Shown here in pieces: positions 45,372-54,120 of a stretch of DNA of 64,000 nucleotides. The notes beneath the pieces were generated by a model. The model saw only the letters and a program-made list of their open reading frames with translations, was not told the origin of the DNA and did not search any database. The stretch is from positions 124,001 through 188,000 of the forward strand of contig NZ_RCWJ01000004.1 in NCBI RefSeq assembly GCF_003668565.1, read 5' to 3'. Every line of letters starts with the position of its first letter. Positions within the stretch are counted from its first letter, which is position 1. This stretch comes from Mycetocola zhadangensis (GTDB lineage: Bacteria > Actinomycetota > Actinomycetes > Actinomycetales > Microbacteriaceae). The position numbers were made by a program, and so were the translations under genes.

Positions 45372-45465
45372 GGTATTGCACCGTACGCGTGCGCGTTCTT
45401 ACCTCTCGGTGGCGCCATTCCCCTGCCGGCGTTCATCCGGAGGCGCCACACTGATGGAATAAGGA

Positions 45466-45602
45466 CACGATGTGACGGTTGGCGCATTGGCACGATGTGA
45501 CGGTTGGCGCATCGGCACGACGTGGTTGGCGCATTGGCACGACGTGACGGTTGGCGCATTGGCACGATGTGACGGTTGGCGCATTGGCACGATGTGACGG
45601 TT
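45466..45602. repeat. 25-bp minisatellite, about 5.5 copies
   Basis: Unit CACGATGTGACGGTTGGCGCATTGG (given here in two parts: CACGATGTGACGG and TTGGCGCATTGG) repeats head to tail at 45466, 45491, 45516, 45538 and 45563, with a partial copy to 45602. The third copy lacks three bases. There are no spacers, so it is not a CRISPR array. Confidence 0.93.
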
Positions 45603-45633
45603 TGAACAAGGGAAAGATGTGGCATAGCGCTCC

Positions 45634-48267
45634 CTAGAACGGTGGCGTGTTCGGGTCCACGGGGCCTGCCGGGTCAACACCGTCCTGATTGCTGTCGCTG
45701 TCGCCGTCGCCGCGGCCGTTGCTGTGCGTGTCGTTCTTCTTTTTCAGTCGTTCGACGAATTGTTTGTAGATGTCTTGGCGGCGGGCTTCGTCTTCGGCGG
45801 CTTGGGACAGCGGTTTGCCTGTCGTGCTCGATGCGCCGGTCGCGCTCGATGCACCGGTCGTGCTCGATGCACCGGTCGTGCCCGTCTTTCTCGATGCGTC
45901 GGTCGCGCCGGTCGCGCTCGCGTCACCCGTCGGGTCCGGGGTGGTGTCCGGGTCAAAGCCCGTTGGGCGTGCCTTCGCGGGTGGGACGGGCCCTCGGACC
46001 GGATTTTCTGGGTGGGTGAGGTAGCTGCGGCCTTGGGGTGAGGTCCATTCCAGAACCCCGTCACCGAGTTGTTGGACGTGCCAGTCGGTTTCGTGTTTCA
46101 TTTTGTGGTGCTTCGGGCAGAGGCTGGCGAGGTTGTCGAAGTCGGTGCCACCGCCGGTGCTGAACGGGTCGGTGTGATCGATATCGCAGGTCACGGCTTT
46201 GCGGGTGCAGCCGGGGAATCGGCAGTAACCGTCGCGGTAGCGGAGGAACCGTTTCATCGCGTTCGACGGTTTGTACTTTGTTTGCCCTAACGACAGTGCG
46301 ACCCCGTTTTCGGGATGGGTCAGGATTCGGCTGAACTCCGGCGCCTGGGAGGCCAGGTCGCGGGCGGTTGCCGGGTCGATCGGCCCGTACCCGTCCAGGT
46401 TGCCGGGTTCATCACTTCTGCCGAGCAGGGTTAGTACCGGGACGGTGATCATCACGGTTGGCACGATCTTCCTGAAGGCTTCGACCGGGTCCGCGCCGGG
46501 ACCGGTGCACCGGATCCGGTACACACCCGGCACCACGACAGACCCGGTGCGTCGCATCTTCGCCGTCGTCGTGATTCCCGTGATTCCCTTGGTCGCCGTG
46601 TCGATCGGCGCATTCACATCCGTGCCAACGCCACTACCGGTCCAGGTGTCGAGGTCTGTGTTGGTGTCGTGTGGGGGTTCGGTGGTGTAGCGGTAGGTGC
46701 CCAGTCCGGTGCCGAAGATTCGGGTGCCGGTCGGGTCGGCGGTGCCGGTCGGGTCGGGTGTGGAGAACTCGCCGGTGAAGGATTCGAACATCGCCCCGAC
46801 GACCACATCAGCATCCAGTTGGGACAGGGTGCGCGGGTCGACCGGTGACTGTAACCGCATGGACTGTGCTCGGATGGTGGAGAACAACGCTTCGGCGAGG
46901 GGTGCGGTGGTGAACAGGCTGATCCATGCCATCCCGTCCGCCGCCGGCAGAATTTCCACCCGGCGGTCGCGCACCGATTTGATGCACCGGTCGACGGCGG
47001 AGTCCGGGTGTAACCGTTCCCGCAGCATCCGGGTCTTCTGCCGAAATCTCGCCACGGTCATCGTTTTCGCGAACGGTAACGCTGTTTCTTCCAGTTCGGC
47101 GGCGGCGGCGTCGGACAGGGTCGAGCTTTGATCGACAAGTTGCTGGGCGTGCCGGTAACTGATCTCCCCTTCCCGGAGAGCTTGCAGGGTGAGTGGTAGT
47201 CGGTGCATCAACGCGGCGCTGTCTTCGATCAGACCGGTCGCGGTGCGCTCCGACACCCGCAACGTGCAGGCCAGTTCGGAGACGAAGGACCGCAACGCCA
47301 AATCCTGACGCTGCGAGGCGGTGCGGGGGTGCTCGGTCGGGGTGATGCCTTCCTCGTCCGTGAGGGCGAGGGTCCTCGCCCGGTCAATGAACTCGACCTT
47401 CCACGCCGCCTGTTTTGCCTCGAGCTTCTCGACCTCAGCGACCGCGTCGATCAGGGTGCTGCAGACATCCGCGACCCGGGCGTACTCCGTCGGCGGCGCC
47501 GGAGGCGACGGGGGTGGTTCGACAGCCCAATCCTCACCGACGTCGTCAGGGTTCGGATCCGGCGGCACATCGGCCTCCCAACCCGGACCAGGCTCACAGT
47601 CGGGAGTGTCGGGATCGAAAGGGTCGGGCCCGCAATCGTCGAGCTCGCACCCGTCCGACTCGGAATCCTCGAAAGGCACACACTCCCAACGCGGATCTCC
47701 CATGCCTGGCGCCGGTGGAAGATCGATCGCTTCAGGGAACGGATCAACCTGAGCATCATCGTCTGCGCGGAGTGCGGGGTCGGGAACGAAATCACCACCG
47801 AAATCAGGATCAAAATTAACCCGGGGAAACAGCTCGATACCGCGATCAGGATCAGGATAAGCAACGCCAACAGCATAAGCACGAGCAGCAGCGTCAGCCG
47901 CGTCAGCAGCATCGGCAGCGGCAGCGGCGTCGGCAGCAGTAGCGGCAGCGGCATCAGAGGCGACAGTGGCATTGGCTACTGCAGCCGCGGCGTCAGCAGC
48001 GGCAACGGCAACGGCGACGGAAGCGGCGGCTGCGGTAACCGCGTCGTCGTCGGCTGATGCAGGTGCGGGTGAAGATGCATCGTCAGGGGCAGGTGCGGGC
48101 GAAGTCGCATCGACAGTTGGAGGTGCCGGCGCAGATGGATGTTCGTGTAGTGGCTTCGCAGACGCATCTCCACCGCCATCAATCGCAGCGCCCGGGCGGA
48201 CGATGTCAGCCTCAGGTGGATCGTGGTTCTCGTCGCCGGAGGGCCCGACTTCCCTGTCGTTTTCCAT
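45634..48267 (-). CDS. DUF222/HNH endonuclease protein with large low-complexity N-terminus
   Basis: An 877-residue protein. The first 265 residues are low-complexity: an Ala/Asp block at about 60-150 coded by GCAGCG-like DNA, then an Asp/Pro/Glu region. The DUF222 domain covers about 270-560, and a HNH nuclease motif follows at about 680-735 (CRFPGCTRKAVTC, DIDHTDPFSTGG, CPKHHKMKHETDW). The tail contains six-residue repeats of the TGASST kind. DUF222/HNH proteins are the 13E12 family of actinobacteria, often multicopy and suspected of mobility; their role is unknown. Family members are usually near 400-550 residues, so this one is greatly expanded. Confidence 0.88.
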   Translation of the reverse strand: MENDREVGPSGDENHDPPEADIVRPGAAIDGGGDASAKPLHEHPSAPAPPTVDATSPAPAPDDASSPAPASADDDAVTAAAASVAVAVAAADAAAAVANATVASDAAAATAADAAAAADAADAADAAARAYAVGVAYPDPDRGIELFPRVNFDPDFGGDFVPDPALRADDDAQVDPFPEAIDLPPAPGMGDPRWECVPFEDSESDGCELDDCGPDPFDPDTPDCEPGPGWEADVPPDPNPDDVGEDWAVEPPPSPPAPPTEYARVADVCSTLIDAVAEVEKLEAKQAAWKVEFIDRARTLALTDEEGITPTEHPRTASQRQDLALRSFVSELACTLRVSERTATGLIEDSAALMHRLPLTLQALREGEISYRHAQQLVDQSSTLSDAAAAELEETALPFAKTMTVARFRQKTRMLRERLHPDSAVDRCIKSVRDRRVEILPAADGMAWISLFTTAPLAEALFSTIRAQSMRLQSPVDPRTLSQLDADVVVGAMFESFTGEFSTPDPTGTADPTGTRIFGTGLGTYRYTTEPPHDTNTDLDTWTGSGVGTDVNAPIDTATKGITGITTTAKMRRTGSVVVPGVYRIRCTGPGADPVEAFRKIVPTVMITVPVLTLLGRSDEPGNLDGYGPIDPATARDLASQAPEFSRILTHPENGVALSLGQTKYKPSNAMKRFLRYRDGYCRFPGCTRKAVTCDIDHTDPFSTGGGTDFDNLASLCPKHHKMKHETDWHVQQLGDGVLEWTSPQGRSYLTHPENPVRGPVPPAKARPTGFDPDTTPDPTGDASATGATDASRKTGTTGASSTTGASSATGASSTTGKPLSQAAEDEARRQDIYKQFVERLKKKNDTHSNGRGDGDSDSNQDGVDPAGPVDPNTPPF
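45824..45895. repeat. 18-bp in-frame tandem repeat in the DUF222/HNH gene
   Basis: Four copies of GTGCTCGATGCACCGGTC with one or two changes each. On the coding strand they give repeats of six residues (TGASS plus Thr or Ala) in the C-terminal tail. Confidence 0.85.
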
Positions 48268-48363
48268 ACCTCAATTCAACACCCCACCACCGACACTCAT
48301 TCTAATCTGACGAGAAGATGTGGAAAGAAAAACCGAATCTGTGTCCGATGAGTGAACAGGGCT

Positions 48364-48951
48364 TCAGCGAATGTCGATCTCCACAGGACCCGCTTCCATA
48401 GGACCGCCACACTGCGCACTCCCACCGACGCGCTTCCAATCGAGCGTCAGCGAGGTCTCGCCCGCCACCATTCCATCGACGCGATAGGCCGTTACGACTA
48501 CATCGTCTGGAACACCAAACGGCATCTCAACCGACCAGGAGTTGTCATTCACCTTCGTCGCGAAATAGAGCACCTCCACACGCGTCGGCATCGGTGACGG
48601 CTCCACCTGCTGCTCCGTGCGTGGGTCTACCTGCTGCTCCGCGGGCGACTTCGCCTGCTGCTCCGCGAGTTGCTCCGCGAGCTGATCAGGCTCAATCACT
48701 TCGAGAGGGGCTTCTTCGACCGGCGTCAGATCCAGTCTCGGTGCAGAACAGGTGCCATCGTCATCACACAACCGCACCTCGACAACATCGTCAGCGTTCC
48801 CACCCAGCTCGATTTTCACCGAACTGATGTAGCCGACCGCCGGACACGCAAAACCAAAACCGCCGAAGCCCCCACCGCCACCACAGCCGGTCAGGGCAAG
48901 ACAGAGCACAGCAGCCGAGATCAGCCGTCTCGCCCGTGCCTGTCCACTCAT
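48364..48951 (-). CDS. Putative lipoprotein, unknown function
   Basis: A 195-residue protein with a lipoprotein signal: basic start (GQARARR), hydrophobic core and lipobox LTGC, followed by a glycine stretch. The middle has a Gln/Glu-rich repeat (AEQLAEQQAKSPAEQQ) that should be extended. No family is recognised. I chose the ATG at 48951 because it gives a proper signal peptide; 26 further residues are open upstream but would place charged residues before the signal. Confidence 0.7.
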   Translation of the reverse strand: MSGQARARRLISAAVLCLALTGCGGGGGFGGFGFACPAVGYISSVKIELGGNADDVVEVRLCDDDGTCSAPRLDLTPVEEAPLEVIEPDQLAEQLAEQQAKSPAEQQVDPRTEQQVEPSPMPTRVEVLYFATKVNDNSWSVEMPFGVPDDVVVTAYRVDGMVAGETSLTLDWKRVGGSAQCGGPMEAGPVEIDIR

Positions 48952-49067
48952 GATTCGACCGTGCCACAGCAGCGCCCATGGCCGCACCACCCGCCACTGA
49001 TCTGTTGCCGATTGGTTATCTGAGGCCACAAGCCAGGGCAGCGTCCTGAGCCGACCGCTTGCGCATT

Positions 49068-49202
49068 ACCCAAACCCAACCGCTCAGCTCGGGTCCATCG
49101 CAGCGCCCTGACCCAACAGCTCAGCCTGGATCCAGAGCCAGCGCCCTAACCCAACCGCTCAGCCTGGGTCCAGAGCGAGTGCCCTAACCCAACCGCTCAG
49201 CC
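49068..49202. repeat. 38-bp tandem repeat including the stop of the S9 peptidase gene
   Basis: Full copies start at 49068, 49106 and 49144; a partial copy at 49182-49202 is the 3' end of the peptidase gene. The shared core is CCAACCGCTCAGCC, which codes for the last residues AERLG and the stop on the minus strand. A degenerate copy may precede at 49030. Confidence 0.85.
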
Positions 49203-51235
49203 AGGAAGCGGTACGCCAACGCCGACATGTGCGCCGCCTGAGCGTTCGTCGCCGCTCCCCCGTGCCCACCCTCAATGTTCTCGAAGTAGGTCACATCCTT
49301 GCCCGCGTCGATCATCCGCGCCGCGAGCTTGCGAGCATGACCGGGATGTACCCGATCGTCACGCGTCGATGTGGTGAACAGCACAGGCGGATACTCCCGC
49401 TTCGGATCGAACAGGTGATACGGCGAAAAGGTTCGCAAAAACTCCCAGTCGGCCGGATCGTCCGGATCGCCATACTCCGCAATCCACGACGCACCAGCAA
49501 GCAGATACGAATACCGCTTCATATCGAGCAACGGCACCTGAATGATCACAGCACCAAACAGCTCCGGATACTGCGCGAGCATGTTTCCGGTGAGCAGACC
49601 GCCGTTCGATCCACCCTGAATTCCCAAATGCGAAGCGGATGTCACGCCACGCGTAACGAGATCGCGAGCGACTGCAGCGAAATCCTCAAATGCCCGATGC
49701 CGATTCTCCCTGAGCGCCGCCTGGTGCCAGATCGGCCCATACTCTCCACCACCGCGGATATTGGCAACAACATAGACACCACCCTGCTTCAGCCACGCCA
49801 AACCGAGCGAACCCGAATAACCGGGCGTAAGCGAGACCTCAAACCCGCCATAGCCATACAGGAGTGTGCGCGCTGTGCCGTCGAACGGCAGGTCCTCCCT
49901 GCGCACAACGAAGTACGGAACACGAGTGCCGTCATCCGACCGGGCAAAGTACTGCTCGATGGTGAGACCAGCCGCATCAAAAAACGCCGGCTGGCTCTTG
50001 AGCTCCTCGGGTTGCCCGGCCGCCGCGCCGACCGCTGCTCCGACCACCGCTAGGGACAGGGTGGTCGGCGTGAGATAGTCGGTCGCGATCAGCCAGACCA
50101 GGTCACTCTCGTCGGTGTCGACCGCAGCGACCTGAACCGTACCAAATTCGGGAGCGCCAGCGAATTCGTTTCGCTGCCACGTGGCATCCGCTCGCTCTAA
50201 GACGTGGATACGACTCTTCACGTCCTCAAGAACTGTGATCACCAGGTGGTTGCGCGTCCACGTCGCACCGGCAAGGGAGGTCGTCGGCGTCGGCTCGAAC
50301 ACCACCTCGACCCTCCGGTCACCGGCAACAAAGGCATCAAAATTGGCCGAGAGGAGCGATCCGGCCGCATATGTTGCGCCGTTCAGTTCCCAGTCGTTCC
50401 GCAGCTCGATGAGGAGCCATTCGCGAGAGAACCCGATTTCAGCGGATGCCGGCACATCGATTTTCGTCAGCGTCCCGTCGACGTCGACCCACGTGTCAGA
50501 CGTGTAGAAGGTGGTCGCCCGATGGACGAAGTCACGGAGATACCCCGGTGTGTGACTGCGGAACGCACCGACCGAAACGTCAGTCGTCTTCCCCTCGAAA
50601 ACCACCTCGGCAGAGTCGATCGGTGTGCCCCTCCTCCACCGCTTCGCGATACGAGGGTAACCGGAGGAGGTCGCTGACCCCTCACCCTGAGCAGAGCACA
50701 GGTAGACGGTGTCGTCATCGATCCAGCCGAGGCTCCCCTTCGACTCGGGCCGGAAGAACCCGCCGTCCTCCGGTTCGACAAAGCTCAAGGTCTCCAGGTC
50801 AAACTCACGTGTCACATCGGCATCTGACCCACCGTGTGAGAGGTCAATGAGTGCTTTGCGGTATCCCGGTCGCAACACAGAGGCACCGTGCCACACCCAG
50901 TTTTCTCCCTCGGCAGCGTTGAGCGCATCGAGATCGAGCACCGTCTGCCACTCGGGGTCGACCGCGCGGTATTGCTCAAGCGTCGTCCGCCGCCACAGTC
51001 CACGCTCGTGCTCGGCGTCTCGCCAGAAGTTGTAGTAGAACTCGCCGATCTTCTGCACCATGGGAATCTTCGCGTCAGAGTCGAGGACCGAAAGCACCGC
51101 CGCCTCGGTTTGAGCGAACTCAGGCGTTGCCGCAAGGGTGGCTTCGGTGACCGCATTTCGAGCGCGTACCCAGTCGAGAGCGGCTCCCCCGTCCACATTC
51201 TCGAGCCAGGAATACGGATCGGGGGCTTCAGTCAC
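49184..51235 (-). CDS. Prolyl oligopeptidase family protein (S9)
   Basis: A 683-residue serine peptidase: an N-terminal beta-propeller and a C-terminal hydrolase domain with the nucleophile in GGSNGGLL, the Asp in TSTRDDRVHPGH and the His in IEGGHGGAA. The family cuts short proline-containing peptides. The frame is open to a GTG at 51292, but the GTG at 51235, seven bases after TAGGCT, gives the usual N-terminus (EAPDPYSWLENV). Its last codons are inside a tandem repeat. Confidence 0.9.
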   Translation of the reverse strand: MTEAPDPYSWLENVDGGAALDWVRARNAVTEATLAATPEFAQTEAAVLSVLDSDAKIPMVQKIGEFYYNFWRDAEHERGLWRRTTLEQYRAVDPEWQTVLDLDALNAAEGENWVWHGASVLRPGYRKALIDLSHGGSDADVTREFDLETLSFVEPEDGGFFRPESKGSLGWIDDDTVYLCSAQGEGSATSSGYPRIAKRWRRGTPIDSAEVVFEGKTTDVSVGAFRSHTPGYLRDFVHRATTFYTSDTWVDVDGTLTKIDVPASAEIGFSREWLLIELRNDWELNGATYAAGSLLSANFDAFVAGDRRVEVVFEPTPTTSLAGATWTRNHLVITVLEDVKSRIHVLERADATWQRNEFAGAPEFGTVQVAAVDTDESDLVWLIATDYLTPTTLSLAVVGAAVGAAAGQPEELKSQPAFFDAAGLTIEQYFARSDDGTRVPYFVVRREDLPFDGTARTLLYGYGGFEVSLTPGYSGSLGLAWLKQGGVYVVANIRGGGEYGPIWHQAALRENRHRAFEDFAAVARDLVTRGVTSASHLGIQGGSNGGLLTGNMLAQYPELFGAVIIQVPLLDMKRYSYLLAGASWIAEYGDPDDPADWEFLRTFSPYHLFDPKREYPPVLFTTSTRDDRVHPGHARKLAARMIDAGKDVTYFENIEGGHGGAATNAQAAHMSALAYRFLAERLG

Positions 51236-51248
51236 GGATCCCAGCCTA
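51236..51248 (-). promoter_or_regulatory. Leaderless -10 of the S9 peptidase gene
   Basis: TAGGCT, seven bases, GTG; the reason for choosing the shorter start. Confidence 0.5.
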
Positions 51249-51302
51249 AACGGACCTGGACCACCGTCGATGGAGGGCTGTTGCTCTCCCACGTGACGGG
51301 TC

Positions 51303-51314
51303 TACCCTCGGAGC
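51303..51314 (+). promoter_or_regulatory. Leaderless -10 of the PLP decarboxylase gene
   Basis: TACCCT, CGGAGC, GTG. Confidence 0.6.
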
Positions 51315-52703
51315 GTGGCAGCGAATCCGGACGCCTATCGCGAACCGCTCGACCGTGCACTGATGCACACACGTGAGTGGCTCGACTCTATGCCGACGCG
51401 CCAGGTCCGGCCACGCCAGAGTGCCGACGAGGTTGCCGAGCACTTCTCGGTTCCGCTGCCAGACGGGCCGACCGATCCGGCCGACGTGGTTGACGAACTG
51501 GCAACATTTGCCGAACCAGGCCTCATGGCCATGCCATCCGGCCGCTTCTTCGGTTGGGTGATCGGCGGCACCCTGCCAGCGGCACTGGCATCGGACTGGC
51601 TCGTCAGCGCCTGGGACCAAAACAGCGCCCTGCGCTACGCCTCACCGTCAACCGCTGCCATCGAACAGGCAGCAGGCGACTGGCTGCTCGACCTGCTCGG
51701 TCTCCCAACCGGCTGCGACGTCGGCTTCACCACAGGCGCGACCATGGCGAACTTCGTCGGCCTCGCCGCCGGCCGCACGGCGGTCCTCGATGCGGCCGGG
51801 TGGAACCTAGACGCCGACGGGCTCTCCGGATCCCCGCGCATCACAGTTCTCGTCGGTGAGGAGCGTCACGCGTCCCTCGACCTCGCTCTTCGTTATCTGG
51901 GACTCGGAACCCCGACAGCGGTGGCTGCGGACAGTCAGGGCCGTCTCTCCGAATCGGCGCTGACGGATGCCCTCGGTCAGGTTGACGGTCCGACAATCGT
52001 CTGCCTGCAGGCAGGCAACCTGCACTCGGGTGCATTCGACCCGCTGCGGGAAACTATTCGGCGAGCGCACGAACACGGCGCCTGGGTGCACGTCGACGGC
52101 GCATTCGGGCTGTGGGCCGCCGCGAGCCCCAGGTACAGGGATCGGCTCGACGGCATCGAGACAGCCGATTCCTGGGCAACCGACGCCCATAAGACGCTCA
52201 ACGTGCCATACGACTGTGGAATCGCCATCATTGCCCGCCCCGAGGTGTCCAGACCAACCTTCGGAGTACACACCGACTACCTCATCCACGACAGCACAGG
52301 ACCTGGCGATCCGTGGGAGAAGGTGCCTGAGTTGTCGCGTCGGGCTCGCGGCGTTCCGGTCTGGGCCGCCCTGCGGTCCCTTGGCCGTTCAGGCACCATC
52401 GACCTGGTCGAACGGCTCGTCGACACCGCACAACAACTCGCAACCGGCCTCGCGCCCATACCGGGTGTTGAGGTTGTGAACGATGTCGTCTTCACCCAGG
52501 TCTGTCTTGCCTTCGGTTCGGACGAGCTCACCCGCAAGGTGACTCAGCAACTCATCTCGGACGGCACCGTCTGGATGTCCGGTTCACACTGGCAGGGCCG
52601 TGACATCCTGCGCATCTCGGTGAGCAACTGGTCGACGGACGCAGCCGACATCCGCACCTCGATCGAGGCCGTCCGGCACGCACTCGAGGTCGCGATGTCC
52701 TAG
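51315..52703 (+). CDS. PLP-dependent decarboxylase (group II family)
   Basis: A 462-residue pyridoxal-phosphate enzyme of the group II decarboxylase fold. The cofactor Lys293 is in DAHKTLNVPYDCG; Asp261 (HVDGAFG) holds the pyridine nitrogen; TTGATMANF binds phosphate. Relatives decarboxylate glutamate, aromatic amino acids or diaminobutyrate, and some act as lyases; I cannot choose among them. The next gene, a NUDIX hydrolase, begins nine bases later but carries its own -10. Confidence 0.88.
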   Translation: MAANPDAYREPLDRALMHTREWLDSMPTRQVRPRQSADEVAEHFSVPLPDGPTDPADVVDELATFAEPGLMAMPSGRFFGWVIGGTLPAALASDWLVSAWDQNSALRYASPSTAAIEQAAGDWLLDLLGLPTGCDVGFTTGATMANFVGLAAGRTAVLDAAGWNLDADGLSGSPRITVLVGEERHASLDLALRYLGLGTPTAVAADSQGRLSESALTDALGQVDGPTIVCLQAGNLHSGAFDPLRETIRRAHEHGAWVHVDGAFGLWAAASPRYRDRLDGIETADSWATDAHKTLNVPYDCGIAIIARPEVSRPTFGVHTDYLIHDSTGPGDPWEKVPELSRRARGVPVWAALRSLGRSGTIDLVERLVDTAQQLATGLAPIPGVEVVNDVVFTQVCLAFGSDELTRKVTQQLISDGTVWMSGSHWQGRDILRISVSNWSTDAADIRTSIEAVRHALEVAMS

Positions 52704-52712
52704 AGTTCCCTC
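52701..52712 (+). promoter_or_regulatory. Leaderless -10 of the NUDIX gene
   Basis: TAGAGT, TCCCTC, ATG; the TAG is also the stop codon of the preceding decarboxylase gene. Confidence 0.55.
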
Positions 52713-53180
52713 ATGCCAACGCCCGATTTTGTCCTTGCCCTCCGCGAAAAGATCGGAACAGCCCCACTGTGGTTGTCCGGAGTGACAGCGGTCGTTGTCA
52801 AAGGCAACCACATTCTCCTCGTCCGCCGCACCGACACCGGCGAGTGGACACCGGTGACGGGCATCATCGACCCAGGTGAGCAACCGGCAACAGCTGCATT
52901 GCGTGAGGTCGAAGAAGAAGCGGATGTCATTGCCACCGTCGAGCGCCTCGTCCGGGTGAGCGTCACGAACCCTGTGATCTACCCGAACGGTGACGAGAGC
53001 CAGTACCTCGACCTCGTCTTCCGGCTGCGTTATGAGTCAGGCATCCCCTCACCAGCCGACGGTGAGAACACCCACGCCGAATGGTTCGCGATCGAGAACC
53101 TGCCCGCCATGTCGGACGACATGCGCGAACGGGTCCGAGCCGCCCTCGACAACAAGCCCGAGGCTGAATTTTTGGTTTGA
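52713..53180 (+). CDS. NUDIX hydrolase
   Basis: A 155-residue NUDIX-fold protein that should cleave a nucleoside diphosphate-linked compound. The NUDIX box runs from Gly50 (GIIDPGEQPATAALREVEEEA), with the metal-binding REVEEE at 64-69; the Gly that normally follows EE in the box is Ala here, a tolerated change. Substrate is unknown. It sits directly after the decarboxylase gene, with its promoter overlapping that gene's stop. Confidence 0.88.
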   Translation: MPTPDFVLALREKIGTAPLWLSGVTAVVVKGNHILLVRRTDTGEWTPVTGIIDPGEQPATAALREVEEEADVIATVERLVRVSVTNPVIYPNGDESQYLDLVFRLRYESGIPSPADGENTHAEWFAIENLPAMSDDMRERVRAALDNKPEAEFLV

Positions 53181-53283
53181 GCGGGTCACTAACCCTCGCC
53201 TTTTGACCCGCACAGGTCGATAATCTCAGGCAACACAACCAACCGGGTGGGCACGGGCTGCCCGAATCTGAATGAGGTTTCCC

Positions 53284-53556
53284 ATGTGCAGGAACATTCA
53301 CCAGCTCCACAACTTTGAACCGGAAGCGACAGAAGACGAGGTGCACGCCGCTGCCCTGCAGTTTGTGCGGAAGGTGAGCGGGTCGACCAAGCCGTCCAAG
53401 GCGAACGCCGAGGTCTTCGATCGCGCCGTTCTCGAGATCGCCCACGCTACAAGGCACCTCCTCGAAGACCTCGTGACGACAGCACCCCCGAAAGACCGTG
53501 ACATCGAGGCGGCAAAGGCCAGGGAGCGGTCGGCCAAACGATTCGCAACGGCCTGA
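53284..53556 (+). CDS. DUF2277 family protein
   Basis: A 90-residue protein that matches the DUF2277 family along its length: the MCRNIHQLHNFEP start, AALQFVRKVSG, SKANAEVFDRAV and a helical end. Function is unknown; the conserved Cys/Arg/Asn/His start suggests a metal or cofactor role. The ATG before CRN has GAGG six bases upstream, so I do not use the in-frame ATG four codons earlier. Confidence 0.85.
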   Translation: MCRNIHQLHNFEPEATEDEVHAAALQFVRKVSGSTKPSKANAEVFDRAVLEIAHATRHLLEDLVTTAPPKDRDIEAAKARERSAKRFATA

Positions 53557-53570
53557 CCTCGCCGCTTTCT

Positions 53571-53690
53571 GCGTTCAGCACGTCCCGGTTCAGTGCATCC
53601 CAGTTCAGTGCGCCCCGGTTCAGTGCATCCCGGTTCAGTGCTGCCCGGTTCAGTGCATCCCGGTTCAGTGCTGCCCGGTTCAGTGCTGCC
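53571..53690. repeat. 15-bp tandem repeat, eight copies, at the SHOCT gene stop
   Basis: Eight consecutive units of CGGTTCAGTGCATCC and variants (CTGCC, CGCCC endings). The seventh and eighth units contain the end of the minus-strand SHOCT gene. Each unit, read on the minus strand, carries CACTGA in the same frame, so a stop codon recurs every five codons. Confidence 0.93.
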
Positions 53691-53991
53691 GCGGATCCGG
53701 ATTGTTCGTTCGGATCACCTCGAGCCGCGCACGGTACTCGGTCTCGTCGATGTCACCGTGAGCGAACCGCTGCGCGAGGGTGGCTTCAGCGCTTCGGCCT
53801 GCGGACTGCGCCATCACCCACGGCGGTGATGACCGCCGCCAGCGGCGCCCGAGAACGACGAACAGCAGCACGAAGACCGTGATCCAGAACAGCGGAATCA
53901 GAACGAACAACCAGCCGAAGCCAGGACCCCCGCCCCAGCCAGGGTGCAACTGGAGCGCGGTGCTTGCGGTCGAGGTGAGTGTGGAAAGCAT
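53680..53991 (-). CDS. Membrane-anchored SHOCT-domain protein
   Basis: A 103-residue protein with one strong membrane helix (about residues 25-48, GFGWLFVLIPLFWITVFVLLF core) after a short Thr/Ser-rich start, then a basic stop-transfer (GRRWRRS), and a C-terminal SHOCT motif (LAQRFAHGDIDETEYRARLEVI). SHOCT is a small helical-hairpin domain, often with oligomerising roles. I chose the ATG at 53991; a TTG 48 bases upstream is also open. The stop codon lies inside a 15-bp repeat array. Confidence 0.8.
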   Translation of the reverse strand: MLSTLTSTASTALQLHPGWGGGPGFGWLFVLIPLFWITVFVLLFVVLGRRWRRSSPPWVMAQSAGRSAEATLAQRFAHGDIDETEYRARLEVIRTNNPDPRQH

Positions 53992-54120
53992 AAGTGCGTC
54001 TCTTTCGTTTGGCGGTTCCGGCTGAACCGGGTACACCAACTCTCCCGGAGCGCATCGTCGGGCGAATCTGCCAGCACGACGAATCCGCCGTACTTCCCGC
54101 GGACGACAACGCCGCCCCCG

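Noticed and set aside
45466-45602. CRISPR array
   Set aside because: The copies are directly adjacent without spacers, and no cas gene is present.
45634-48267. Homing endonuclease or mobile element unit
   Set aside because: HNH and DUF222 are present, but no terminal inverted repeats, target duplications or recombinase can be seen.
53571-53690. CRISPR array or plasmid iterons
   Set aside because: Units of 15 bp without spacers, no replication gene nearby, and the array matches the end of a gene.
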